From an uncultured Clostridia bacterium (GTDB taxonomy: Bacteria > Bacillota > Clostridia > Oscillospirales > Acutalibacteraceae): DNA of 49,125 nt. Made by a program: the position numbers and the translations under genes. Location of the stretch: NCBI GenBank assembly GCA_944380855.1, contig CALWIW010000015.1, forward strand, positions 1 to 49,125, read 5' to 3'. The notes under the pieces were generated by a model. That model made no database searches, was not told where the DNA came from, and was given only the letters and a program-made list of their open reading frames with translations. Below are positions 8,070 to 17,341 of the stretch, piece after piece (within the stretch, counting starts at the first letter, position 1; each line of letters begins with the position of its first letter).

Positions 8070-8167
8070 TTTAATAGAAATTTTGAATAACAAATTTCTA
8101 AATCCTCAAATACCACTTGCGTGAAAACTATCAAACATAACAATAATTAACTGAAGATTTTATAAAA

Positions 8168-8214
8168 AAGGAGCTGCGGCGAAATTTCATCTCGCCACAA
8201 CTCCTTTTTATCTG
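8168..8214 (+). terminator. Intrinsic terminator after the plus-strand dockerin fragment
   Basis: AAAAAGGAG followed by an internal loop and GGCGA, loop AAATTTCATC, TCGCC, then ACTCCTTTTT and more T. A long A/T-flanked hairpin that ends the plus-strand fragment and shows that its 3' end is intact. Confidence 0.8.
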
Positions 8215-8244
8215 AACTAAAAATTCATAAAGGCTGTATGGCAA

Positions 8245-8390
8245 AAGTTTGGGGGAATTTTGGGATTCCAAAGGGACCACTGTCCCTTTGGCAGGTGGGT
8301 TGGAGGACAGCGTCCTCCAAGGTCTTAAAATGCTGAAAAAAACGCAGGAGTAAGCAAAAAACAGTCCGGTGAACTGTTTTTTGCTGTGAA
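8245..8390 (+). repeat. Structured dispersed repeat with three perfect hairpins (copy 1)
   Basis: Gene-free stretch with three consecutive perfect inverted repeats: CCAAAGGGAC/GTCCCTTTGG (8268-8291, 10-bp stem, 4-nt loop), TTGGAGGAC/GTCCTCCAA (8300-8320, 9-bp stem, 3-nt loop) and AGCAAAAAACAGT/ACTGTTTTTTGCT (8353-8385, 13-bp stem, 7-nt loop CCGGTGA). The last module and its left flank recur inverted at the right end of the window with the same loop. It may be a REP-like or small mobile element, or a structured RNA. Any short frames across it look like chance. Flanks 8070-8167 and 8391-8522 show nothing else. Confidence 0.75.
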
Positions 8391-8522
8391 CCCACGTCAG
8401 TGTTCCCCACTAACTTTTTATTTTTTCTAAATTCAATTTTCCCCCATCTATCGACTAAGAGCCTTTATAAAACACTTTACTGTATTTAGATTCAGTTAAT
8501 ATGTATTATAGATTAATTAAAA

Positions 8523-8735
8523 TCACTTTTTATCTCTGCGTTTTAAAATAACCATTAAAATTATAGCAATAAGAGCTACTGCAATTACGGCAATATAAAC
8601 GGCGTACATAGTCTGCTGTCCTGTGCTTAATTCAGCAGGTGTATAGGACTCTGCAAATGCTGTAAAGCAACAGCACAAGGCAACCGTTACCACAGTACAT
8701 AATAAAGCCAAAGAACTGCTCAAAAACCTTTTCAT
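8523..8735 (-). CDS. Small secreted/membrane protein, unknown function
   Basis: A 70-residue protein: signal peptide (MKRFLSSSLALLCTVVTVAL, cleavage likely after AFA), about 20 exposed residues (ESYTPAELSTGQQTMYAVY), one membrane helix (IAVIAVALIAIILMVIL) and a basic tail KRRDKK. The layout is that of a cell-wall-anchor-like module without a clear LPXTG. An AAAAAGGAGTTG site precedes the ATG. I do not recognise a family. It is separated from the radical SAM gene by about 85 bp. Confidence 0.6.
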   Translation of the reverse strand: MKRFLSSSLALLCTVVTVALCCCFTAFAESYTPAELSTGQQTMYAVYIAVIAVALIAIILMVILKRRDKK

Positions 8736-8822
8736 AAAAACAACTCCTTTTTATATAAAAAGCACAAATAATATTTTAATTCATTATATCAAGGCAGACA
8801 TACTTTGTCAAACAAGCACACT

Positions 8823-9731
8823 TTAAATATTAGCCTTTTTAATTCCCTGAATAATATTTTTTTCTGAAAAAGTCCTGTTCAAATAGTTTAAAACTGTTTT
8901 TTTATCACCGCTCCATAAAGGCTCCACTAAAAGTCTTTTATCTCCGTCACCGGTCATTCGGTGAATAACAACGTTTTCAGGAATTATTTCAATACAGCGG
9001 CACAAAAGCTCGGCGTACTCCTCCAGGGAAAAAATTCTGAAAGGCTCTTTTTTATACATCTCATAAAGTTTAGTATCTTTCAAAATATGAAGAAGCTGAA
9101 GCTTTATTCCGTCACTGACTTTGGAACTGTAATCAACTGTTTCCAGCATCTGTTCTTCGCTTTCTCCCGGCAGACCCAAAATAATATGTGTCACCACTTC
9201 CGCACCGATACTTTTAAGATTTTTTACACTTTCGTCATATACCTTTAAGGGATAACATCTGTTTATAAGCTTCGCTGTATTTTCGTGGATTGTCTGAAGT
9301 CCCAGTTCCACCCACAAGGGCTTAATTTTTGCAAGCTCCTCAAGCAGCTTTAAAACCTCATCACCCAGGCAGTCAGGTCTTGTACCGATTGACAATCCCA
9401 CAATATCGGGGTGATTTATTGCTTCAAAAAAAATTTTTCTCAGATAAGGCACAGCCGCATACGTATTCGTATGCGACTGAAAATATGCTATATATCCGCC
9501 CTCTTTGATTTTTCTGCTCAAGAGCTTTTTGCCTTCCTCTATCTGTTCGGTTATGCTTAATTCTGATGATGGACAAAAACTGCCGGAGCCGTTTCCACCG
9601 CAAAAAATACAGCCGCCGTAACCAACCTTACCGTCACGGTTGGGACAAGTCATTCCCCCGTCTATGGTCAGCTTATAAATTTTTCTGCCAAAACGCTCCT
9701 TTAAATAAGCATTAAGGGTGTTAATATACAT
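8823..9731 (-). CDS. TIGR01212-type radical SAM protein (YhcC-like)
   Basis: Radical SAM enzyme of the YhcC/TIGR01212 family (302 aa). The cluster motif is the family's own long-spaced form: LTIDGGMTCPNRDG, then GYGGCIFC. Later family motifs are IAYFQSHTNTYA, VGLSIGTRPDC, LWVELGLQTIHE, THIILGLPGES and VIHRMTGDG. The reaction of the family is not firmly known; a tRNA- or nucleotide-related role is sometimes proposed. I chose ATG 9731 since AGGTGA lies 5 nt upstream; a GTG at 9740 is too close to that site. It starts only 14 bp after agcS and is likely read from the same glycine-riboswitch-controlled transcript. Confidence 0.88.
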   Translation of the reverse strand: MYINTLNAYLKERFGRKIYKLTIDGGMTCPNRDGKVGYGGCIFCGGNGSGSFCPSSELSITEQIEEGKKLLSRKIKEGGYIAYFQSHTNTYAAVPYLRKIFFEAINHPDIVGLSIGTRPDCLGDEVLKLLEELAKIKPLWVELGLQTIHENTAKLINRCYPLKVYDESVKNLKSIGAEVVTHIILGLPGESEEQMLETVDYSSKVSDGIKLQLLHILKDTKLYEMYKKEPFRIFSLEEYAELLCRCIEIIPENVVIHRMTGDGDKRLLVEPLWSGDKKTVLNYLNRTFSEKNIIQGIKKANI

Positions 9732-9745
9732 CACATTCACCTGTA

Positions 9746-11143
9746 TTATTTCTTTGACTTGTTAGGAAGTCTGTGCTTGCTGTCATAGTCCTTTGCCACT
9801 TTAACAACAACACCGCTCAATGCAAGCAGACCTACGATATTCGGAAGAACCATAAGTCCGTTAAACATATCGGACATATTCCAAACAAGGTCAACTTTAA
9901 GTGTTGAGCCCAAGATGATAAATATAACAACTATAGCACCGTAAATCTTAACCGCCTTTTTACCGAAAAGGTACTTAACGTTTTGTTCGCCGAAGAAATA
10001 CCAGCCGATAATTGTTGAAAAAGCAAAGAACAGCATACAGATAGCAATAAATATGTTACCAAAACTTCCGAAAGTGCTGTTAAATGCTACCTGTGCAAGC
10101 TCCGCACCGTCAAAATCTTTCCAAGCACCGCTTGAAACACTTGTAGAAATAATAACCAATGCTGTCATTGTAAGAACAATAAATGTATCAATGAAAACTC
10201 CAAGCATAGCGATTATACCCTGGTCACCCGGGTGGTCAACCTTTGCAAGAGCGTGGGCATGAGGAGTAGAACCCATACCTGCTTCATTGGAGAAAAGACC
10301 TCTTGCAACACCCTTGCTCATAGCCATCTGTATTGTAATACCCAAAGCACCGCCGGCAACTGCCTGAGGATTAAAAGCTCCCACAAAAATCTGGCGGAAA
10401 GCTTCCCCTACAAAGGAAAAATTAATTCCGAGAATAATAAGACAGCCAACAACATAGAACAAAGCCATAATCGGTACAATCTTTTCTGTAATCCATGCAA
10501 TTCTCTTTGCACCGCCGATAAATATCAAAGCGGCAAAAACAGCAACTGCAATTCCCACCGCAATAGGTGGAACATTAAATGCATTCTGGAAAGAAGCACC
10601 TATTGAATTTGACTGAACCATATTTCCCATAAAGCCAAGAGCAAGGATAATTGCTACAGAGAAGAATCCTGCAAGGAACTTTCCAAATTTCCCGTGGAAT
10701 GCCGCTCTTATGTAGTAAACAGGTCCACCCGTTACCTCTCCGTCAGAATGTGTTGTCTTAAATTTTTGAGCCAGCGTTGCTTCGCTGTAAATTGTCGCCA
10801 TTCCCAAAAAAGCACTAAGCCACATCCAAAAAATTGCACCGGGACCGCCCGCATGAATAGCGGTAGCCGCACCTGCAATATTTCCTGTTCCAACCTGAGC
10901 GGCAATTGCAGTGGTCAGTGCCTGAAAAGAACTCATACCATCCTTGCCTGCTTTTTTGCCGTTAAGAGAAAAACTGCCGAAAAGCTTTTTTATACCTGTT
11001 TTGAATTTTCTTACCTGGACAAATTTAAGTCTTAAAGTAAAGAAAATACCTGCTCCGCACAAGATGTAGATAAGAGCATAATCCCACAAATAAGAATTTA
11101 TAATCTTAACCACATCATTCACATAATTCATTACTGCGTCCAA
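9746..11143 (-). CDS. agcS: Sodium:alanine/glycine symporter (AGCS family)
   Basis: Multi-pass inner-membrane symporter that imports alanine or glycine with Na+. The protein (465 aa) shows family motifs TTAIAAQVGTGNIAGAATAI, GGPGAIFWMWLSAFLGMATI, MAMSKGVARGLFSNEAGMGS and AFSTIIGWYFFGEQN. The frame is open to 11320, but that extension runs through the riboswitch terminator. The best start is a TTG at 11143 (MDAVMNYVNDVV) about 10 nt after GGAG; the ATG at 11131 is too far from that site. A tandem glycine riboswitch and terminator lie upstream, which points to glycine as a substrate. The radical SAM gene follows closely. Confidence 0.93.
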   Translation of the reverse strand: MDAVMNYVNDVVKIINSYLWDYALIYILCGAGIFFTLRLKFVQVRKFKTGIKKLFGSFSLNGKKAGKDGMSSFQALTTAIAAQVGTGNIAGAATAIHAGGPGAIFWMWLSAFLGMATIYSEATLAQKFKTTHSDGEVTGGPVYYIRAAFHGKFGKFLAGFFSVAIILALGFMGNMVQSNSIGASFQNAFNVPPIAVGIAVAVFAALIFIGGAKRIAWITEKIVPIMALFYVVGCLIILGINFSFVGEAFRQIFVGAFNPQAVAGGALGITIQMAMSKGVARGLFSNEAGMGSTPHAHALAKVDHPGDQGIIAMLGVFIDTFIVLTMTALVIISTSVSSGAWKDFDGAELAQVAFNSTFGSFGNIFIAICMLFFAFSTIIGWYFFGEQNVKYLFGKKAVKIYGAIVVIFIILGSTLKVDLVWNMSDMFNGLMVLPNIVGLLALSGVVVKVAKDYDSKHRLPNKSKK

Positions 11144-11185
11144 AAAAACCACTCCTAAATAAATGTAATCATGTAAAACAATATA

Positions 11186-11224
11186 TAAAAAATAAAAAGA
11201 GCCTAACTCAAACGAGTTAAGCTC
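11186..11224 (-). terminator. Expression-platform terminator of the glycine riboswitch
   Basis: Minus-strand RNA: GAGCTTAACTC, loop GTTT, GAGTTAGGCTC (11214-11224 with 11199-11209; 11 bp with one G-U), then TTTTTATTTTTT. It sits between the aptamers and the agcS start, so riboswitch folding can decide read-through. Confidence 0.85.
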
Positions 11225-11269
11225 CGGAAAACAAAATAAATAGAATAGCAAAGCGACACAAATATCGTT

Positions 11270-11429
11270 CTCTGTCCTTTTGCCTGAGAGATTCGGAAAA
11301 AATCCTTGCACCTTCGGCACCCTTTAAAAGAGATTCTCCAGAGTTTACTCGGTTTTCAGTCCTATTTCCTTTCGGAAACTCCTGAGAGCATTACTCCTTC
11401 GGCAAGCACAAGGCTACTTTTCTGAAAAC
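11270..11429 (-). ncRNA. Tandem glycine riboswitch upstream of agcS
   Basis: Two consecutive glycine aptamers on the minus strand. Aptamer 1 (11352-11429) is closed by GTTTTCAG/CTGAAAAC and contains GCCGAAGGAG, GCTCTCAGG and ATAGGACTGA. Aptamer 2 (11270-11343) is closed by CTCTG/CAGAG and contains GTGCCGAAGGTGCAA, TCTCTCAGGCAAAAGGACAG. A linker of about 8 nt joins them. These are the known conserved segments of the glycine class, and the gene controlled is a fitting transporter. The rest of 11430-11576 shows no gene. Confidence 0.95.
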
Positions 11430-11576
11430 TTCAACGCAATTTAAAATATCAAATCACGACAACGTCACTATGTTACCATATACATCGACAAACTTCAAGC
11501 AATAATCACAAATTACTTAATTTTTGTCAAAAATACACAAACAAGATACAGCGTATTTAGCAACAATACGCATAAA

Positions 11577-12515
11577 TTATTTTTTTGAAATAACTTCCTT
11601 AACAGCCTCAACGATATGCTTGTCTGTCATCTCGTATTCTTCCTGAAGGAAAGGAAGCTTTCCAACCTGGCCGAATCTGTCCTTAATTCCTATTCTCTTC
11701 ATAATTGTAGGACATTCCTCGCCCAATACCTCAGCAACAGCAGAACCAAGACCGCCGATAATGTTGTGGTTTTCTGCAACAACAACAGCTCTTGTCTTCT
11801 TTGCAGAAGCGATAACAGCTTCTCTGTCAATAGGCTTTATTGTATGGATATTGATAACTTCAGCGTCAATGCCAAGCTCTTCAAGAGTTTTCAAAGCCTT
11901 CATTGTTTCCTGAACCATAATACCTGTTGCAAAAATTGTAACGTCCTTACCCTCTTTAATTGTATCCGCCTTAAAGAGGTCGAATTTATAATCAGGAGCA
12001 GTAAATACATCGTCAATTGCCTTTCTGAACATTCTGATGTATACAGGACCGTCATAATTTATAATCTGAGGCATAGCCTGTCTGAACTGTTCTGCGTCAA
12101 CAGGCTCATATATTACAATATTGGGAATACTTCTTACAACGCCCACATCCTCAACACTCATGTGTGTTGCACCGTTAAGCTGTGCTGTAATTCCCGGGTC
12201 AGAACCTACAATCTTTACATTACATTTTGCAAGAGCAATAGAAACGGAGATCTGGTCGCAAATTCTTCTTGTTGCAAAAGGAGTAAAAGAGCTGATAAAA
12301 GGAATCATGCCGCAGGTTGCCATACCGGCAGCAATACCTGCCATGTTCTGCTCAGCAATACCAACGTCAAACGCTCTGTCAGGATAAATCTTGCGAAGTC
12401 CCATTGTACCGTTGCACTTTGCAAGGTCAGCGTCAATAACTACAATTCTTTTATCCTTTGCCATTTCTTCTGTAAGTACATCACAGAAAATTCCACGAAT
12501 TTCTTTACTTGCCAT
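11577..12515 (-). CDS. Transketolase, C-terminal subunit
   Basis: Second half of a split transketolase (312 aa), carrying the pyrimidine-binding domain and the transketolase C-terminal domain. It pairs with the adjacent N-terminal subunit to move two-carbon units between sugar phosphates in the non-oxidative pentose phosphate pathway. Seen: VVIDADLAKCNG, RAFDVGIAEQNMAGIAAGMA (with the Glu that activates thiamine diphosphate), PFISSFTPFATRRICDQI and a C-terminal domain beginning KEGKDVTIFATGIMVQ. RBS AAGGAGGTAG precedes the ATG at 12515. The gap to the N-subunit is 14 bp, so they form an operon. Split transketolases are common in clostridia. Confidence 0.93.
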   Translation of the reverse strand: MASKEIRGIFCDVLTEEMAKDKRIVVIDADLAKCNGTMGLRKIYPDRAFDVGIAEQNMAGIAAGMATCGMIPFISSFTPFATRRICDQISVSIALAKCNVKIVGSDPGITAQLNGATHMSVEDVGVVRSIPNIVIYEPVDAEQFRQAMPQIINYDGPVYIRMFRKAIDDVFTAPDYKFDLFKADTIKEGKDVTIFATGIMVQETMKALKTLEELGIDAEVINIHTIKPIDREAVIASAKKTRAVVVAENHNIIGGLGSAVAEVLGEECPTIMKRIGIKDRFGQVGKLPFLQEEYEMTDKHIVEAVKEVISKK

Positions 12516-12529
12516 CAGTAACTACCTCC

Positions 12530-13342
12530 TTATTTCAACTCTTCCAAAGCAGCTGCTTTCTGCTCTGCATTAAAGTTCATGCTGTGGCAGTCAACAAGTG
12601 CATTCTCAACAAAAGAAATGCCTTTACCCTTAACTGTGTTGAGAACAACCATTGTAGGCTTGTCCTTAACCTGCTTTGCTCCGTCGATAGAAGCAACAAT
12701 AGCATCTATATCATGTCCGTCAATTTCATAAACATTAAAACCGAAAGCCTTGAAACGCTCGGCAGGATTTGCAACAGACATAATTTCTTCAGTAGTTCCG
12801 TCAATCTGCATCTTATTGTAATCCATAAATACAATAAGGTTATCAAGCTTGAGCTGTACGGCAGACATACAAGCCTCCCATACCTGTCCTTCCTGACTTT
12901 CTCCGTCGCCGATAATGCAGTATACTCTTGCACCGTTATCAAGAATTTTAGAAGCCTTAGCCATACCTACAGCAGCGGATATACCCTGTCCGAGTGAACC
13001 TGCTGTCATATCAATTCCCGGTGTTAAAGTTCTGTCACAGTGGCTAGGAAGATTTGTTCCTTCAACATTAAGTGTTTTAAGCTCTTCCATTGGGAAATAA
13101 CCCTTTAAAGCCAAAGCGGCATAAACTGCAGGACCTGCGTGTCCCTTGGATACCACAAGTCTGTCACGGTTTTCCATATTTGGATTTTTAGGATCAACAT
13201 TCATTTCCTTAAAATAAAGTACCGCAAGCAAATCGGCAATTGACAAGCTTCCGCCGATATGGCCTACGCCGAGAGTTGCAATTTCGTCAGTAGTGTAATA
13301 ACGAATCTGCTTTGCTATATTACGCAATTCAGCTGTTCCCAT
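12530..13342 (-). CDS. Transketolase, N-terminal subunit
   Basis: Thiamine diphosphate-binding half of the split transketolase (270 aa). It shows GVGHIGGSLSIADLLAVLYF, DRLVVSKGHAGPAVYAALAL, and the thiamine diphosphate motif starting IGDGESQEGQVWEA and ending DYNKMQIDG. Transketolases of normal length carry this domain fused to the partner encoded just downstream. The upstream promoter is TTGAAC-N17-TATGAT at 13400-13428. Confidence 0.93.
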   Translation of the reverse strand: MGTAELRNIAKQIRYYTTDEIATLGVGHIGGSLSIADLLAVLYFKEMNVDPKNPNMENRDRLVVSKGHAGPAVYAALALKGYFPMEELKTLNVEGTNLPSHCDRTLTPGIDMTAGSLGQGISAAVGMAKASKILDNGARVYCIIGDGESQEGQVWEACMSAVQLKLDNLIVFMDYNKMQIDGTTEEIMSVANPAERFKAFGFNVYEIDGHDIDAIVASIDGAKQVKDKPTMVVLNTVKGKGISFVENALVDCHSMNFNAEQKAAALEELK

Positions 13343-13399
13343 AATACAATCCTCCAGTTAACAAATCGGAAAAGCAAAAATAGCTTTTCATGCTAAATT

Positions 13400-13428
13400 A
13401 TCATATCACAAATTTAATATAAGTTCAA
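13400..13428 (-). promoter_or_regulatory. Transketolase operon promoter
   Basis: Minus strand TTGAAC (13423-13428), 17-bp spacer, TATGAT (13400-13405). The rest of the 285-bp gap to dapL (13343-13627) shows no gene or strong hairpin. Confidence 0.6.
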
Positions 13429-13627
13429 TTAGATTTTGCTTTATTTATAACATTTTTGCATACTTCACTATTTATCTGCAAATTCAGACACTTTTTACAT
13501 TTATTTTTCCTAATTTTTCTTTAACTAACAAAACTTAATTCTGAACAAGTAAGTATTAATGACAAAACTCAAACTACAGAGGAAGCTAAACCCGTTATTT
13601 CACAATATATCATAAGAACAAAATCTA

Positions 13628-14824
13628 TTATTCAAAAGTCCCGGTACCGAAAATTTTTTCAAGTCTTTCCATTGCTTCTACAGTCGCTTCTCTTGTAGAG
13701 AAAGCAGTTAATCTGAAATATCCCTCTCCTGCGGTTCCAAAACCGCTTCCCGGAGTTCCCACAACTGCGGCTTCCGTTAGCAGCTTGTCAAAAAATTCCC
13801 ATGAAGTCATACCACCGGGACACTTAAGCCACACATAAGGAGAGTTTTCTCCTCCCACATATGCTATATTCAATTTATCCATGGTTTTTGTTATTATACC
13901 CGCATTGTCCATGTAATAGGAAATATTCTTCCTGCACTGCTCTATTCCCTCTTTTGAAAAAACAGCCTGTGCCGCTCTTTGAACAGGATAAGAAACTCCG
14001 TTGAATTTTGTTGTCTGTCGTCTCAGCCACATTTTTCTAAGGCTCATACCCTCAAAAACAAGTTCCTCGGGAACTACAGTGTATCCGCATCTTATTCCTG
14101 TAAAGCCGGCGGTTTTTGAAAGGGAGCAAAACTCTATTGCACACTTTCTTGCACCGTCAATCTGAAAAATACTTCTGGGAAGCTTTTCTTCCTGAACAAA
14201 AGCTTCATAAGCACTGTCGAAAAGAATAATGCTGTTATTTTTAAGTGCATAATTTACCCATACAGAAAGCTGTTCCTTAGTATAAACCGCACCGGTAGGA
14301 TTATTGGGCGAGCAAAGATAAATAATGTCAGCCTGCACCTCGTCTGAAGGCATTGGCAGAAAATTGTTATCTTTGTTTCCCTCGGCAAAAATAATTTTTC
14401 TGCCGTTCATTACGTTTGTATCAAAATAAACGGGATAAACAGGATTAGGAATAAGTACGGTATTCTCCTTATCAAAAAGGTCAAGGACATTTCCAATGTC
14501 ACTTTTTGCACCGTCGCTTACAAAAATCTCGTCCATATGGAGAGAAACACCAAAGGTATTATAATAATCTCTTATGGCTTCTCTTAAAAAGCCGTAGCCC
14601 TGTTCCGGGCCGTATCCGTGAAATGTTTCGGAAAAAGCCTGTTCTTCAAAGGCTTTCTTTCCTGCCTGAGCAACTGCCTGAGGCAAGGGCAGAGTAACAT
14701 CGCCGATTCCCATTCTGATTATTTTTTTATGGGGATTTTCATTTTTAAACTTTTCTACTCTTGCGGCGATTTCAGAAAAAAGATAGCTCTCTTTAAGATT
14801 TTTGTAGTTTTTATTTATATTCAT
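13628..14824 (-). CDS. dapL: LL-diaminopimelate aminotransferase
   Basis: PLP aminotransferase that makes LL-diaminopimelate directly from tetrahydrodipicolinate, bypassing the acylated intermediates of lysine and peptidoglycan precursor synthesis. The protein (398 aa) has MGIGDVTLPLPQAV, FHGYGPEQGYGFLREAI, YLCSPNNPTGAVY and the PLP-lysine site SLSKTAGFTGIRCGYT, all typical of DapL. Start choice: ATG at 14824 lies 7 nt after GGGAGGG; an ATG at 14830 overlaps the pyrG stop as ATGA but is nearly on top of that site. It is the last gene of carA-dapF-pyrG-dapL and works with DapF. Confidence 0.95.
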   Translation of the reverse strand: MNINKNYKNLKESYLFSEIAARVEKFKNENPHKKIIRMGIGDVTLPLPQAVAQAGKKAFEEQAFSETFHGYGPEQGYGFLREAIRDYYNTFGVSLHMDEIFVSDGAKSDIGNVLDLFDKENTVLIPNPVYPVYFDTNVMNGRKIIFAEGNKDNNFLPMPSDEVQADIIYLCSPNNPTGAVYTKEQLSVWVNYALKNNSIILFDSAYEAFVQEEKLPRSIFQIDGARKCAIEFCSLSKTAGFTGIRCGYTVVPEELVFEGMSLRKMWLRRQTTKFNGVSYPVQRAAQAVFSKEGIEQCRKNISYYMDNAGIITKTMDKLNIAYVGGENSPYVWLKCPGGMTSWEFFDKLLTEAAVVGTPGSGFGTAGEGYFRLTAFSTREATVEAMERLEKIFGTGTFE

Positions 14825-14826
14825 CT

Positions 14827-16446
14827 TCATTCCCTCCCATTTTCATAATTATATATCATCGCCGCCTTTATAAATCCCTTAAATATCGTGTGTGGCTTGT
14901 TCGGACGGCTCTTAAATTCAGGGTGATACTGAACGCCTACGAAGAAATTGTTCTTTGAATATTCCACAGCTTCAACCAGTCTGTTATCTGGCGATACTCC
15001 CGAGAAAATCATTCCGTTTTTCTCAAAAGCTTCTCTGTAGCCGTTATTAAACTCATAGCGGTGACGGTGACGTTCAGAGACATTCTGTTCCTGATACATT
15101 TCAAAAAGCTTTGAATCTTTTTTTACCTTACAAGGATAAGCACCAAGCCTCATTGTACCGCCCATCTCTTCAATGTATTTTTGGTCGTTCATAATATCAA
15201 TAACTTTGTTTTTGCTGTCCATGTCAAATTCCTTTGAATTTGCGTCCTCAAGTTTCAGAATATATCTCGCAAAAGCTATTGAGGCAATCTGCATACCAAG
15301 GCAAATACCGAAATAAGGAATATTATTTTTAAGTGCATATTTTGCCGCCGAAATCATTCCCTCAATTCCACGGCTTCCGAATCCTCCCGGTATAATAATA
15401 CCGTCGCATTTTTGAAGAACCTCACCTGCATTATCATCGGTAATTGACTCACTGTCTATCCACTTAATATTTACATTGGCACCGTTTGCCCAGCCTGCAT
15501 GACTTAAAGCCTCTGAAACGGATAAATAAGAATCATGAAGCTTTACATATTTTCCAACCAAAGCAATGTTTACAGACTTTTCGCACTGCTTAATTGAGGA
15601 TATCATGTTTTCCCATTCAGTAAAATCAAAATTCCTCTTATTCTCTAATGAAAGCTCTCTTAAAACCACCCTGTCAAGTCCCTGGTCTTTCAGCATTATA
15701 GGTGCTTCATAAAGAAGGGGAACGGTTCTGTTTTCAATAACACAGTCAGGAGAAACATTGCAGAACTTGGCAATCTTTGCAAATATAGATTTTTCCAAAG
15801 GTCTGTCGCATCTTGCAACAATTATATCCGGCATAATTCCAAAGGACTGCAATTCCTTTACGGAGTGCTGCGTGGGCTTTGACTTATGCTCTCCGGAAAA
15901 CTCAAGATACGGTATGAGGGTAACATGAATAAAAAGGCAGTTTTTTCTTCCCTGCTCGTTAGAAACCTGTCTTATCGCCTCAAGATATGGCTGGGACTCA
16001 ATGTCGCCGGTTGTTCCTCCGATTTCCGTTATAACAATATCAGCGTCGGTTTTCTCTCCCACCGAGTAAATAAAGCTTTTGATCTCATCGGTTACATGAG
16101 GAATTACCTGTACCGTTTCGCCCAAATATTCGCCCTTTCTCTCTTTTGTAAGCACATTCCAATACACTTTTCCCGTTGTTAGATTTGAGTATTTATTCAG
16201 GTTTTCATCTATAAATCTTTCATAATGTCCCAAGTCCAAATCGGTTTCCGCACCGTCTTCGGTTACATAAACCTCACCGTGCTGGTAAGGACTCATTGTA
16301 CCCGGGTCTATATTTATATATGGGTCAAGCTTTTGTGCGGCAACCTTAAAACCTCTTGCCTTCAAAAGTCTGCCTAAAGACGCCGCTGTTATTCCTTTTC
16401 CAAGTCCGGATACAACGCCTCCGGTTACAAAAATATACTTACTCAT
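14827..16446 (-). CDS. pyrG: CTP synthase
   Basis: Makes CTP from UTP, ATP and glutamine. The protein (539 aa) has the N-terminal synthetase domain ([51 protein letters not shown]) and a class I glutamine amidotransferase domain with the nucleophile in FGICLGMQ and the His/Glu of VQYHPEF. I take the ATG at 16446 ([10 protein letters not shown]), which overlaps the dapF stop by 8 bp; a slightly longer frame exists but lacks support. It is one of several glutamine-consuming enzymes downstream of the carA attenuator. Confidence 0.97.
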   Translation of the reverse strand: MSKYIFVTGGVVSGLGKGITAASLGRLLKARGFKVAAQKLDPYINIDPGTMSPYQHGEVYVTEDGAETDLDLGHYERFIDENLNKYSNLTTGKVYWNVLTKERKGEYLGETVQVIPHVTDEIKSFIYSVGEKTDADIVITEIGGTTGDIESQPYLEAIRQVSNEQGRKNCLFIHVTLIPYLEFSGEHKSKPTQHSVKELQSFGIMPDIIVARCDRPLEKSIFAKIAKFCNVSPDCVIENRTVPLLYEAPIMLKDQGLDRVVLRELSLENKRNFDFTEWENMISSIKQCEKSVNIALVGKYVKLHDSYLSVSEALSHAGWANGANVNIKWIDSESITDDNAGEVLQKCDGIIIPGGFGSRGIEGMISAAKYALKNNIPYFGICLGMQIASIAFARYILKLEDANSKEFDMDSKNKVIDIMNDQKYIEEMGGTMRLGAYPCKVKKDSKLFEMYQEQNVSERHRHRYEFNNGYREAFEKNGMIFSGVSPDNRLVEAVEYSKNNFFVGVQYHPEFKSRPNKPHTIFKGFIKAAMIYNYENGRE

Positions 16447-17296
16447 TAACTTCAACTTCTCCTTTAAATGCCGTTACGGCGGGACCGGTCATAAAAACTC
16501 TGTCCTCGGTATATTTTATTATAAGTTCTCCACCTTTAAGCTTTACTGTTATATCCTCGTCCTTTTTGCAATATCCGCAGGCAACCGCCGCCGCCACAGA
16601 AGCACAGGCTCCTGTTCCGCAGGCAAGAGTTTCTCCGCTGCCTCTCTCCCATACTCTCATTCTAAGAGTCTTATCATCTTCAACGGTTATAAACTCTGTG
16701 TTTACGCCCTCCGGGAAAATAGGATTTTTCTCAAATCTTTTTCCCTCTTTTTCAATATCTATAATGTCAGTATCATCGCAAAAAACTACGCAGTGGGGAT
16801 TTCCCATTGACACGCAGGTTATATTTTCAATGTTTCCGCAAATATCAACAGGTTTATTGATTGATGTTTCACCATCAAGCTTTACCGGTATATCTTTGTT
16901 TAAAAATGAAGATTTTCCCATATCAACGGTAACAAGCTTGGCTTTTCCCTTTTCATCGGGAATAATCTTCAGGGTTTTTATTCCGCTCAGAGTGTCAACA
17001 GTTACGGTATCACCATTCACCATGCCGTTGTCGTAAAGATATTTTCCAACACAGCGTATGCCGTTTCCGCACATTTTTCCCTCACTGCCGTCAAGATTAA
17101 AAATTCTCATCTTTGCTTCCGCTTTATCAGAAGGGCATATAAGTATAACTCCGTCGCCGCCTATGGAAAAATGCTGACGGGACAGATTTCTGCTCAATTC
17201 CTCGGGATTATCTATTTCCTGTTTAAAACAATCAATATATATATAATCGTTTCCGCAGCCGTGCATTTTTGTAAACTCAATAATTTTTCCGGACAT
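16439..17296 (-). CDS. dapF: Diaminopimelate epimerase
   Basis: Cofactor-independent racemase that turns LL- into meso-diaminopimelate. The protein (285 aa) has [15 protein letters not shown], the two catalytic cysteines in [13 protein letters not shown] and [15 protein letters not shown], and IGGDGVILI. Both active-site cysteines are present. It sits 45 bp after carA and overlaps pyrG, and shares an operon with dapL, the enzyme that supplies its substrate. Confidence 0.96.
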   Translation of the reverse strand: MSGKIIEFTKMHGCGNDYIYIDCFKQEIDNPEELSRNLSRQHFSIGGDGVILICPSDKAEAKMRIFNLDGSEGKMCGNGIRCVGKYLYDNGMVNGDTVTVDTLSGIKTLKIIPDEKGKAKLVTVDMGKSSFLNKDIPVKLDGETSINKPVDICGNIENITCVSMGNPHCVVFCDDTDIIDIEKEGKRFEKNPIFPEGVNTEFITVEDDKTLRMRVWERGSGETLACGTGACASVAAAVACGYCKKDEDITVKLKGGELIIKYTEDRVFMTGPAVTAFKGEVEVNE

Positions 17297-17341
17297 TTTT
17301 TCTCCCCCTTGCAGCCCTGTTTATTTATGCTGATTTATTTT

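Noticed and set aside
8225-8410. 61-residue frame on the minus strand across the three-hairpin element
   Set aside because: The frame is formed by the inverted repeats, has no ribosome binding site and resembles no protein.
11144-11320. N-terminal extension of agcS
   Set aside because: It runs through the riboswitch terminator and the second aptamer; not coding.
11616-12521. 301-residue open frame on the plus strand opposite the transketolase C-subunit gene
   Set aside because: No ribosome binding site, composition rich in Cys, Asn and Ser as expected for an antisense shadow, no recognisable motif; the minus strand encodes an intact transketolase subunit.
16356-17036. 226-residue open frame on the plus strand opposite dapF
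   Set aside because: Antisense shadow of dapF and the start of pyrG; Ser/Phe/Pro-rich without motif or ribosome binding site.
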